In this document: positions 11,298-22,372 of the stretch, piece by piece
How positions within the stretch are numbered: position 1 is the stretch's first letter
Layout: the number at the start of each line of letters is the position of its first letter
Source: Neopestalotiopsis rosae
Taxonomy: Eukaryota > Ascomycota > Sordariomycetes > Amphisphaeriales > Sporocadaceae
NCBI GenBank assembly: GCA_023078685.1
Contig: JALGAS010000002.1
Coordinates: 5,766,001-5,830,000, forward strand
Length of the DNA: 64,000 nt
Reading direction: 5' to 3'
Notes under the pieces: model-generated
Databases searched by the model: none
The model's input: only the letters and a program-made list of their open reading frames with translations
Told to the model about the DNA's origin: nothing
Program-made: the position numbers and the translations under genes

Positions 11298-12841
11298 ATG
11301 ACCAGTTCCGATAAACGGCGGGGCGCCGCCGCCGCCAACAACAACAGCTCCATCCGCTCCGCCGCCTCTTCTCGCAGCAGCAGCATCATCGCGCCCCCGC
11401 CGCGGGCCCAGCTCGGCAGCTCGTCCGCCTCGACCTCATCGGCCGCGGACAATGACGACGCGGGCAGCATCCGGGAGCAGCGCGAGGGGAGCATAAAAGA
11501 GCGGGAGGGCAGCATCAAGGACAAGGACTACTCCTCGGCGTCGGGGTCGGGTGGTGCCTCGTCCTCGACAACGGCCGCGCTGCTCCGGGAAAAGGACGAA
11601 AAGATTGCCGAGCTCAAGCGCGGCCTGGTCGAGATCGAGGCCGAATTTGCCCGCCAGGTCGAGCGCCTGTCCCAAAACGAGAGCGAGACGGCTGCGTTCT
11701 GGCAGGCCAAACATTCGGCGCTGAACCAGCAGTTTCTGCGCACCGACACGGAGCTCCGCCTAATGCGGGCCGAGATCGACGTCCGCGAGGGCGAGCGAGA
11801 AGAGCTGAAAGAGGGCTGGGAGATCCTCAAGCGCGAGATCAACGCCCGCGACGATGAGATACGGAGGTTGCGGACTGATTTGATGGGCCTCAAGAAGTGG
11901 CTTAGCACGAGCACACGTACCGAGGAGCAGGAAAGCGACGACCTTTTTGCTGGAGATATGGCAAGGCTAGGGAACGGCCTGCAAGAGTGGGCAATTCAGC
12001 ATTTTAGACGGGCAAAGATCAGTAAGTGTTCTATTTTTGGTCTCAACCAATGGCTCGAAGAGTTTCCGTAGGAGGAATCTTTATGTTGAAAGCTAGCATA
12101 CTGACTTCTCTACAGTCGCATCAAAAGCGAGCCAATCTGTACAAGATGAACTTGCCCAGCTTGTTCCTATGTATGCAGACCTATCCAAAACTGCGAAAGT
12201 TCCGCTCCTACAGTCAATCATCTCCACCATATTAGTCGAGATGATATTTGGAGCATATTTTGTCGGATTGTCCAAAGACCAGGCGAGAAACTTAAAGCAA
12301 ACAGAAGAATGTCTTGCATCTTTAAGTAAGTAACCTAGATTGAAAGACAAATCTCGGGCCGCAGCTAATCAAAATAAATATAGGTGGCGAAGAATCGGCA
12401 AATCAATGGCGTGCTGTCACTCTGACTATGATTCGGAAAGAAGCTGCCCAAAAACTACAAGCAGAGACAACTGTTGTTATTGAGGATGTCATAACAAGAG
12501 TAAACCGGATATTGATACCTATTACGGACGTCGACACTACAGAAGCACGCGATCAAGCGCTACGCAGTCTCGTGCAGACCTCTGTTGAATTATCAAGAAG
12601 GCTGACGGTGCAGAAAGCTGCGTTCAAAGTGACAATGCCGCAAATCCTACCACATCAAAAGACATTGTTTGACCCCTCTGAAATGGAAGACATTGGAGGC
12701 GAGGATGAGGAGAGCCTCATTGATAGAGAGATCTGCTGCGTCACGTTCCCCAGTGTAACCAAGTCTGGGGATGAACACGGCTCTCACGCCCATTTCCGCA
12801 ACGTAGTGTCCAAGGCCCGAGTGCTTTGTAGACCCGAATAA
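11298..12841 (+). CDS. Conserved fungal coiled-coil protein of unknown function
   Basis: Three exons (11298-12021, 12116-12325, 12384-12841) with introns of 94 and 58 bp encode 463 residues. The first ATG is at 11298; the longer upstream opening begins with TTG. The N-terminus (about 1-90) is Ser/Ala-rich and disordered, with Arg/Glu-rich GSI(R/K)E repeats. Residues about 92-202 form a strong coiled coil (EKDEKIAELKRGLVEIEAEF). The C-terminal part is the conserved block of a widespread Pezizomycotina family: WAIQHFRRAKI, LAQLVPMYADLSKTAKVPLL, ILVEMIFGAYFVGLS, LPHQKTLFDPSEMEDIGGEDE, REICCVTFP and the last strand KARVLCRPE. Related proteins are often labelled involucrin-repeat-like, but the function is not known. 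The conserved block crosses both splice junctions in phase, which supports the model. Confidence 0.82.
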
Positions 12842-15246
12842 TACGAATGCCCAATCAGCTCCCAAGCTTGACGGAAGAGCGGTGGACTTAACATTTATGC
12901 CGCTGAACATGCATACCCTAAGCAGGCGAGATGGAATCTCGGCATCGATTGTGTTGCACTGCTCCAGCTTCACTGCAAAATACAGCTGCCTGCTGATTCG
13001 GTAGTCACCACTGAAACACTCCCTTGGCTCTTCCTAGGCTCTCCCTAAGCATATGCATGTTGACAAGCTCCACACCGTGGCGAGAAATCCTAGAAGAGAG
13101 TGCCCAACCGGAAACGCCATCACACATTCCTGGGGTGTTGAAACAAACCAAGCAGGAAAGTAGTGAACGGTGTCGGCGCTTACCATGTGAAAGTGGGCGA
13201 GATTGAGGCTCTGCGGATCAATACTTCCCGACCGGTTTCCCCTCCCTCGCACTATTTATCCAATAGTAGCGGAGTGGGTGTCGTGATTGACAACGCACCG
13301 CTTCGGGCAGTACCTACATGCAGCTGTGCTGCATGCTGGCGACTTCCTGGGTCTGTACATAGTAAGATTTTAGGCAGCTCCGAATTAAGGGACGGATCGC
13401 AGGTCTGACGGGACAATTGCAACCGTCCACGAAGAGGAACACGGCTCACGGCGCCGGGAACCGCGGAATGTACTGGTAATTTGGACGTCGCCTTCTCTGC
13501 AATCTCTGTCAAAGTTGTGCGATTGAAAAAGGCGGACAAACTGGTGCTGTGTTGCACGGAAAATTGACGTCTTGCTGGAATCTGTCTGCTTACCCAGCAG
13601 CAATTCGTTGCACCCATATGCAGAACAACTAGGGGACGGAATACACTTATCTCAATTGAGTATTTCCGCCCAGAATACAAATAGCGAATTGACCATTAAC
13701 ACATCTCGCAAATCGAGTTCCGATGATCCCTAGAAATGAGTCAAAATAAGCGTTCGGATACTTGATTTGAAGGACCGTTCAGCCCAACCCGTTCCCAATG
13801 TCGCGATTGATTGGGCGATCCAGTCGGTGTGACACTATATGCACTGTATGGACAAGGTTGAGTAATTGGATTGCTGCAGCCAATTTTGTCGAATTTCTGT
13901 GCACACGTCGATTGGCAGATTGGCTATACTGTACCTTATTCACAAAGAGTACGCTCATCGGCCTCTAGCGGAAGTCAGCGGCCCCGCTGATCTTTGAGCC
14001 TATAGCAAAAGACCAATTCGGGACTGGCCGACTTGAAGAAATTCGGTTTCCTGGGGCTCGTGTCGAGTGTATGCTCAGGGACTGAAGCATAGAGATTTGC
14101 ACGGTTGGTCGTGCTTGAACACAAATGTAAGACGTTACAATTTGCGGAGCACATTGTAATATAGGGCTGAACCGGTGTCACGAACCGCTGTTTCGCGAAG
14201 TGATATACTGCACCGGGGGTGGTGACGATCCCCGGACGGAGGGCGCCGAGGGACTGTGTCGTTTTGATGTACCCTTGTGAATATCGCTGTCGATCGTCGG
14301 GAAAATCCCCCATCCATTTCGTATTGGTTTGTACACATGATGAGCATTGTTGACCATGACGACAACAATGTCTAGTCAACTACCAAGCAAGTAAGCTCAC
14401 ACTCCCGATAAAGCAACATCAAGTCTCTGTAGCGTAGCGGATGTCTGTTGAATTGCTGCAAAGGGTATCATAGCTTCCGCTTTTGGTGTGCACGTATAGT
14501 GTCCGGAGAGTGCTCTGCTGCTGCTAATTTACTGACCAGGACCCAGATCCAGTAGATTAGATATGGATGAGAGCAGTCTCGCAGCGAAGGTTTGGGAGGT
14601 AGCAGTGGTCCAGTGGAGTATACGCGTAGCATGAATTTTGCCATGCATACGTGCTCGGCAGGACGTTGGATACCCCGAAATAACCGATACTAAGCTCGTA
14701 AACGTTGACTACCTATTTCCTGCAGCCAAGTTAGTACTTATACTCAGAGCTTCCCACCTTCGTCCATTTGCAGAAAAGTAAAGTTTCCCGGTTAAACTGA
14801 TTGCCCACTTACTTCGTGCTGGCTGCGATACAATAACCTGTATCATATTCCAGTTTCCTTGCACCCGTCTTTCGGTCTGATAGTGGTCGTTTGTCCCCTC
14901 GTCCCGTTGCTGTGCCTCGATCGGGCCCTCGAAGCTTGAATAACCCCTGCCACTGAACATTACCCCACCATCGTCCCCTAGAGTCACGACTCTTAGTTGT
15001 TCCCAAGTCAAAAGTGTGGAAGACAGCTGCGAGCATCACTTTTACCTTTCTTCTTGCCGTCTGCCTCCTTCCCAACGTTGGCCCAACGTTGGCTTCTTCT
15101 GTGTCATCAGACTCCGTCGACGCCTACCTTAATCGCCCTGCTACTGCCTCTTCTTTCGTACGTGGAGCAGTCCGAAGTTCAGTGCAAGCAGCGCCTTTCC
15201 TGTTGTAGTCGAAAGTGTAGTGGCCCTGAGCAGGCGCCCCTCAATC
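12842..15246. other. 2.4-kb intergenic region
   Basis: No coding region I can support. Several frames of 70-170 residues occur on both strands, but they overlap each other and lack domains. Two adjacent copies of a 10-bp palindrome lie at 15072-15092 in the pyrimidine-rich leader of the next gene. Confidence 0.4.
15072..15092. repeat. Two adjacent copies of the palindrome CCAACGTTGG
   Basis: CCAACGTTGG occurs at 15072-15081 and again at 15083-15092, one base apart. It lies about 160 bp before the start codon at 15247. A dimer-binding transcription factor site is possible; no factor is assigned. Confidence 0.6.
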
Positions 15247-16089
15247 ATGCATCACCAGCAACACTTATCGCCGGATGCAGCACTCGACGGAATACCCGAA
15301 TTCCTAGAAAAACATCAACGAGCTTCTTCCCGCGATCGTCGAGTGGGTACTGTACCGTCATTCGACCATCATCACCCGCCGACTTCTCGCCACTCTCGTT
15401 CCCGTCCGGTCGTGATGGTCGCTCCGCCCCGCAACCCAATACCAACACCCCGTCGTCGGGCATCTGCTGCCACCACCGCCTCGTCATCGACCGACCCAAA
15501 CAGTGTATTTGACTACTCTCAATACCCCGAGTCAGACTTCACCGCATCGACCGCTCCATCGTTAGGTTCTGATCCATACGGCGAGGGGTTCGGCTTCCTT
15601 CCATGCGAGTTTGTCGGGTATGCCAATTGCGACTTTCAGTACAACATCGCAGACACCGAACAATGGATGAACCATATCATCGAAGGTCATCTTGGCTGGC
15701 AGCTACCGGCGATATGTGCTTGCTGGTATTGTGATGACTACGTCTTCGATACCAGAGAGAACGGCCTCGACGCCATATCCAATTTCCGCGAGCGACTATG
15801 GCACATTCGTGAGCACATTGACGCTGATAATGTTGGTGTCACCAATATACGGCCTGACTTCAATTTCCTTGACCATATTTGGGGTCTCAGATTGATAAGT
15901 CAAAAAGCGTACAACGAGGCTGTGAATTTTACAGAAGGCCCCAGGTCGAAGCCTGGTGGCATCTTTCGTTACGACTACGTGCCTGATGAGCGCCAACGCC
16001 AGCAAGACAGGAATGCAAGTGTGATCGTGAACGAAGACTCCAGAGCAGAAAGAGCGCATCGACGTCGAGGAGGCGGCAAAAAGAAGTAG
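15247..16089 (+). CDS. Hypothetical Cys/His-rich protein (possible zinc-binding domain)
   Basis: A single-exon gene for 280 residues; the ATG at 15247 is the first in frame, nine codons into a longer frame that opens with GTG. The first 110 residues are Ser/Pro/His-rich and disordered. Residues about 118-240 form a compact domain with C120, C128, H143, H148, C157, C159, C162, H186 and H190, which could bind one or two zinc ions. The arrangement HIIEGHLGWQLPAICACWYC resembles zinc-finger-like proteins of unknown function seen in many plant-associated and saprotrophic ascomycetes. The basic tail RRRGGGKKK could act in nuclear import. No close named family is recognised, so the role is open. Confidence 0.7.
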   Translation: MHHQQHLSPDAALDGIPEFLEKHQRASSRDRRVGTVPSFDHHHPPTSRHSRSRPVVMVAPPRNPIPTPRRRASAATTASSSTDPNSVFDYSQYPESDFTASTAPSLGSDPYGEGFGFLPCEFVGYANCDFQYNIADTEQWMNHIIEGHLGWQLPAICACWYCDDYVFDTRENGLDAISNFRERLWHIREHIDADNVGVTNIRPDFNFLDHIWGLRLISQKAYNEAVNFTEGPRSKPGGIFRYDYVPDERQRQQDRNASVIVNEDSRAERAHRRRGGGKKK

Positions 16090-19000
16090 TCGCGCCGAGT
16101 CCAGACGGAACGAAGGCGCCATACAACGATATTTTTGGGTCAGCGAACACTCCAGGTGACTGATCTTCCAGAAAGATGGAGTGGTCGGCGTTGCTGGTCT
16201 TCGGAGATTGTGAACATTTATGTTTTATGCGTTGTGCACCCGTCAGGGCCCTGGGGGCCGGTTGTTTCTTGACTGGCACGCAGTCAGAGATGATGGCGAC
16301 TCGCCAGTGTGTTGAGTGTGGTCTCAGGACTTTTCGGGCCCCTTTTCTTTTCCGTTTTGAGTTTCCTTTGTTTCGATGCACGATTTTCCTTGATGTCTCA
16401 GTGATTTATATAGCGACGCATGATGATACCCGAGAGACTTGGCGGGCCAGAGATTCTCAAGCGATGTGTTTTCTCAGCCGTGGCGAGTACCAGTGGTAGT
16501 TGTTGGCTCGGATTCCCGTAGGCTGCAAAGCCTTAGCATGGTCGGAAGCTCAAACTTCGACATTCTTGAGGGTCGTGCCCAGGATGGCGTTTCATACTTT
16601 AGCGTACACAGCCACGACCGATGTCGATGTGTCTTTGTCTTCTTTTTTTTTTCTTCTTCTTTTCTTTCAATCTCCTCGGATCATGGGAATGTCGTTTGAA
16701 TCACATATTCCAGTCTGAAGAATGAGGGAGGACATGCTCTCGAGTTTCAACCCCGCAGCGCAATTGATTTCTGACGGAGCCAGACTCGTTTGGCGAGAAC
16801 AAAGAAAGGTCTAGGTCCATTTTTTTTGACCAAGGGAAGAATGAAAGGATTGAGGAAGACCTCGAGTCATGACTCGCTTTATAACTTCCCAAAGTCTTGG
16901 GAATCGTGGAAAGCGGTGGGCTCTGTCATGAGATGACTGAGATCTGTGACCCCAAGATTGTTCGATGGAAAAGGGTCAAAGGACTGGGACAGTCTTAGAT
17001 GAGACGAGGAATAGAAACAATCTCCTCTTACCAAATTCGCCGTCGCTGTTCTCGTTGACACGTTGCGCCTTGTTTTTGAGGATGACTTGGACTGGTTGCC
17101 TCTTAGCCCGAGCCACGTGTCTATCTATGTCCGCTCAATAGACCCAACCAAGCTGACTCGTGTCGTTTTGTAAGATTGATTTGATGATGAGTGCAAGAGT
17201 GCGTATGTATTACGACGTAGTTTGCCGCCAATGGAAGCAACTGACCGCATTGAAATTTGTTGAGTGGCTGTGTGCCCTGAACGTGGCGACAGTCGCACAA
17301 GCACAGCCGGCCGGCCAAACCCGTCCAGTAATACCCTAGTCTTAGCTCGCCTGGGTGCAAGCAAACCGTGCACTGCGACCATGAAGTTATCAACACAACA
17401 CGGCTTCTTGTGCTCAGATTTTGGAAGAATAGACATGGAAGGGGAGAGGAGCCGGGGAAGTCGCTCATAATATATCGCGTGCCCGAGGGCGGGGCCCTAC
17501 TTTTACTTCAGCCTTACTTGAGTCGTTGCTATATATGGACCTCACTGCATCGTCGCCCGACTGCAGTGGGAAAGACCGGCGTTGCCCAATGCAGCATTGA
17601 TACCCCTCAGCATGTCCGGGAAAGACGCACGATAGTTCGCTTCTCCTGCAGTGTGCCGGAAAGGACATGTGATGTAGGAATTATTATCGGAAACTGTAAT
17701 CTGGTTCCGTGCTGTGTATTGGAATTCGTCGGTTCTAGACGGAGTAAGGGGGTTGGTTGTTTGTGGCAGTGCTTGCATAACCCTTATGCTTGAGGCACAA
17801 TAGTTCAATGGTCAAAATATATTCGGATATCCCCTTAAACAGCTTTGACTCCTGATGGAATCAATATGACACAAACGCAAGAAAGCCACCCAGTCGCATC
17901 CAATGTTCTGAGCCATCACACGCCGCGAGTATGTGATATAACATCCCAGTGGGTGTGCTTATCCAATTATAGTGAGAAGTGCTGCCACCTAAGCGAGACA
18001 GGACGACTTGTTAATGTCTCCCATTTCTAATTATACCGGCAGGCATCAGGCCCATGGCTGCCTAAAGGATGCTCCGCTCTTTCTCAAACGTGCAAGGGCT
18101 TAATAAGTAAAGCTGTCTAAAAGAGTGGCAAGCCCTCAAAATTGTCAGAAAAAAGCAAGCGGGCAGCTGCGGCGTTGGAGATTCTTGGCTGGCGTCCCTC
18201 TTTCTGCATTCCATTTTAAATGTAGCTTCCTTCGTGTTGACATTCTCGAACATTCTACCAGATCTTTGATCAACGCCACTCTCACCGAGCTCCACGAGAA
18301 GAGAAACACTCGCGATAATTCGTCGAACTGCTCAATCTAAACACTCGTTGTTGTAGTCGTCATTGGTCATGTCGCCATGAAAGGACGTGGTGATATCAGA
18401 ACGATTCGAATCTGGAGTACCATCGATGTATCATATGGCTAGGTTGGACGCCCCGAGACGCTCGGTTCGCAATCCGAACATGTACCCCCCGTCCAATATT
18501 TAACTGCCGAAACCTTCTTTTTCTGCTCCTTCCCGACGAATCCGATCACGAAGCCGACGCGGTATAGATCATATAACAAATTATACATCCTCACAATATT
18601 GGCGAAGAACCATGAAAAGGAACAGGAGAGCTCAGAACTTGAGAAAACATTGCAAGCTACGCAGCTTGTGTTGTAAATCATGGAATCAGATACCCATCAT
18701 GGCGAAAATTATACTATCAGCTCTCTGTCTGCTGAAAGGGCATGATCTGATCCAGAGGCTGATACCCTGGAGCCCTTGACTGCTGAGTGAATGTCCTACA
18801 TGTATTGTCACAACGTGGCTACCGAGTTTGAGCTCCAGATGGCTCAGGCTGCAGAGGACTGACAAGACAACTATTGAGGCACTTGCCGACACGGGCTTAT
18901 CAAGGAACAAGAGTTACTCTCCTCTCTCTCGAACTTCGCTGGCAAGATGGAAATCACATGGAATGGTCTCTCGTGCATTCGATGACCCCATAGTCAAACC

Positions 19001-19820
19001 AAACTGATGGATGTGCTCTGTTCATCTGGTCCTGTTATTCGGAGCAGGCAGGTCCACCTCTCTCCGATGATACCAAGTACGTTGACTCTATGATCCTGCG
19101 GTTGGGTCTGTAAAGCATGAACGGTTTTCACCAAGGTGTTACACTTATCATATCAAATAATCGCAAGTGCATTGCACCACGATCAGCACCGGGTCCGCCA
19201 TTATAAGCAGTTGCCTCAATAACCTGGCTACAAATAACAGGAAGAACAAATGCTCAAGTTCTAAGCTCTGCAATTTAAAAAAACCTAAAGCACTGCATGA
19301 TGCCAATTTGTTTTCTTTTCCTTTCATGTAATTGAGCGTTTGAAAATTGCGAAGTTCGTAACGCCGACTGCATTTGTGCTGACCCACTTTTGCTCTTTAC
19401 ATATTTGCCTGGCTGAAATCGAGTGGCGAATTATCATTGTGGCACATTGCTTTCCAAATTCCCACACAGAGTGCCTATGGGCATACTTCAACGTATTTGA
19501 CATTGTGACCCTCCCCTGCATCGTCCCTATCATATTTGTCAAGTTCACTGCCGCTGCGATATCGAATCCTATCCTTTCTTGAGGTATCAAACCCTTCCTG
19601 TCGAAACCAACAGCCGTGCTTCGAATTATATTGATCACATCCCAGCTTTGCAGGTCCAGCAGATAGGGGTCATTTTCAAGCCTTGGTTAGAATCATATCA
19701 CAAACATACAATTCAGAAATCATTTTGCCTTGCTCAGTTTTCTTTCGAGGGCTAGACTATCTTAACCCACGACACTAATTTTCAATGACTTCGTTTTCTC
19801 GCCTTGATCATAAGAACTGG
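16090..19820. other. 3.7-kb intergenic region without a supported gene
   Basis: Only short overlapping frames occur (mostly under 120 residues), none with a recognisable domain. A polypyrimidine run lies around 16640-16672. The part around 19330-19640 is open on both strands at once, with hydrophobic content on the plus strand (about 80 residues), but has no clear start, splice sites or relatives I recognise. Confidence 0.4.
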
Positions 19821-21553
19821 CTATACTGGCAATTTCTCACTCAGACTTTTCTTTCTCCTTCTGCTGAAAATATACCAGGAAACGATCACCAAAGCCGTTA
19901 TCAGGACGGTTATGGCAGGGTAGATCCAGATATAAGGCGATAAAATACTTTCGCCCTCTGTTGGAGACCAATTGAAGAATGACATAGAGAACAGTGACTA
20001 TTGTCTTTCGTTAGATCTTACCGCGGTCATCATAGGACTTCAACTTACCGATACAAACGTTGCAGGTAAGAAGATCATAGTGAGTACTGCAATTGACCTC
20101 ATCTGGCCTGAATCATGTCTCGTGTCCGAAGCAATCCTCAAATTCGCTTGGGCATCCTGATAGCCGATTTGATTCCATGACTGCAACTGTTAGTGAGAAC
20201 CACATAAAAGATGAGGCCACTGACCATTTGGGACGCAAGCGTTACACCATCGATTACCATGGTGCAATCCCTAATGTTCTCTTCATATTCGCAAAGGATA
20301 TCAACGAGCCGATTTTTAATCCGCCGACCTGTCTCAATGCATCCCGCGTGCCAATCAGATGTGTTCAGAATCCCCTTAGAATCAAGTACGACATATTCAT
20401 CGTCCTCTTCCAGATGGGTTGTTCGTACAGAGTGTATCCTTTTTAGTTGGCATTCCAGCTCGTCAATATGTGCAATCATCTTGATCAATTGCGTTTTCCA
20501 AGATTCTAACCCTGTTCGTATGTGAGAGACCTTGGCCCATGAGTCGATCGAAATATTCTGGCCATGTATCTCGGGTGATTCGGAAACTGTATTGTTGTTA
20601 CTGATTTCGTATACCCGCTGGAGCAACCCAGTCACCTCGGACTTCACCAGTTTGTAGTGGCGTTCTCGCTCCAACTCCACCAGGATCCCAATAACTATAA
20701 GTGGATGTGTAAACGATCCATCGAAGTTTTCTAAACGAGCTGCGATCGCGTCAGTGGTCTCTTCATTGCAACCGAACACGATCGACTTGGTGAAGCCTCT
20801 CTTTCGCTCGAACGTCGATGATACTGCTAGGTCGCCGCGCCATTTGCTGGAGGTTCGGCAGTTGTAGTCTATAAGCAGTCAGCTTTGTGAGCTTATGCAG
20901 TTTGGAGTTGAACGGACAAATCTTATCTGCGCCATCGTCCTCGAAACATATGATCGAAAATGCTACACTGTCGGAGCGATTGATCACACGCGCGATATCG
21001 CCATGTATTTGCCAGAGCCCAATAAGTCTCTCGAACGTCTCTTGAGAGAAGGGGAGGTATTCAAGAATACTGCTGTTGTGCCCGTGCTCTTCTTTAGCCC
21101 GACTTCCGATTCTAGTTTGAGACAATAAGCAATCATATTCGTGCATCATTGCGCTCAGGCTTACACGACTGCCAGGCCTTTTCGTGGGTTGCTCTTCCAA
21201 TAATTCTTCCAATAAAATGGTTCCTAAAATCCGATCAGTAGAGTTCCTGCGAAAGGAAATGTTCATATCGACTGTATACCTTTTCAGACCATTGACTCCA
21301 ACCGCTCTCATCTTCGACTACTTCTTCATGGAGTCCCTGTGGTGGCATTATTAAAAAGCATGGCCAAATCAATGCATTTACGCCTTCTTACTTCATCATC
21401 GTCTAATCGCCATAGTAAACGGCTTTGACGCTCCTCGTACACGAATACATGATCCAGGTCGTCATCGTCAAAAGTTGGGTCCTTGTACGGTACATCCATT
21501 GCGTTGTTCTGCGAATAACAGAAATTCTTTGAAAAACACAATTCAGACGGCAT
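19821..21553 (-). CDS. CorA-like membrane protein (fungal family)
   Basis: Seven exons on the minus strand (21392-21553, 21280-21336, 21165-21223, 20918-21111, 20225-20868, 20049-20180, 19821-19997) encode 474 residues. The six introns are only 44-56 bp and all phases fit. Recognised family blocks are YNCRTSSKWRGDLAVSSTF, the FGCNEETTDAI and HPLIVIGILVELERERH segments, a long helical region, and then IAVLTMIFLPATFVSSLFSM and an IYPAITVLITALVIVSWYIF helix. That two-helix hairpin near the C-terminus is the CorA-like topology. The GMN motif that forms the selectivity filter of true CorA magnesium channels is absent, so magnesium transport should not be assumed. The intron at 20869-20917 uses a weak donor (GTCCGT); it was chosen because it restores the conserved block. 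The tail is basic. Confidence 0.85.
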
Positions 21554-22372
21554 TATGGTCTATTGAACATAAAAGCCTCAAAGAAGCCGGGCGCGAAACG
21601 CATAGTAGCCGGGCGTCAGGCTGTGCATGCATTCTATGTGACGTTTGTGCTGATGCAGCTGCCGCTCGATTCGTGCCAGCAAATCACGCCCGCGCCCTGC
21701 CCCGCAATGCGCCCTTACACGACCCAGTGGCGTTCTCCTTGCCTCCTGAATGTCGGTAAGCTCGGGTTGTGATACTGTCTTGGGTACGAAGTATATGAGA
21801 TACAAATTAAGGTGTATGGTACTTTGGTGTGGTACAAGAGCTTTATGGGGGGGGTACTAAACGGAGTGAGACGAGAACATGCCATTGCAATCCTCTCCTC
21901 ATTCCTTTCGCAACGTTCTAAACCTCGATCGTGGAAAGAGATAAGTATGGTGGAACAGATAATCCCCCTTCGATATAACGACATGAAGTCGGTGGAAAAG
22001 TGGATAAACAGCCGGTTCCCTGGTGAACAATGGTCGTATGATGTGAGTGACGAGCCATGCTGCCACGGTCTGAACCTGCTATTGACCGAATCACCGCGCA
22101 GACCAAGATGGGCGAGTACCATTTCCACCTCCCAAAGGCACTGTCAGCAGTAAGTAGGCTCTCTGCCGCTGTGGCGCAGTTCAGAATTTGATCCTGCAGC
22201 AGGCAGAGGTACGAGAACTTCAGAGCAAACAGCGACATTATCGAAGACGTTCCGAAAAGCGAACACGTGCTTGATGAATTTCATGAGATCTAGTATGGGT
22301 CTTCTGCAATTTGTGCCCTGTGTATGCCCTACAGTACCCTTACAACCGTTTATCATAAAACCCATCGACAAT
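21554..22372. other. Intergenic region between the CorA-like gene and the kinase gene
   Basis: Both flanking genes run on the minus strand, so this should hold the CorA-like promoter and the kinase 3' UTR. Frames up to 137 residues lack domains and are not supported. Confidence 0.4.

Noticed and set aside
13252..13680. 142-residue minus-strand frame in the 12.8-15.2 kb gap
   Set aside because: No start context, domain or splice sites; another frame overlaps it on the same strand.
18436..18500. T-loop-like cggttcgcaatccg, suggesting a tRNA
   Set aside because: The loop has one base too many, and the distance to any box A-like sequence is too short for a tRNA.
19324..19638. Region open on both strands, with a hydrophobic plus-strand frame
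   Set aside because: It might be an exon of an unknown gene, but there is no supported start, splice pattern or recognised family.
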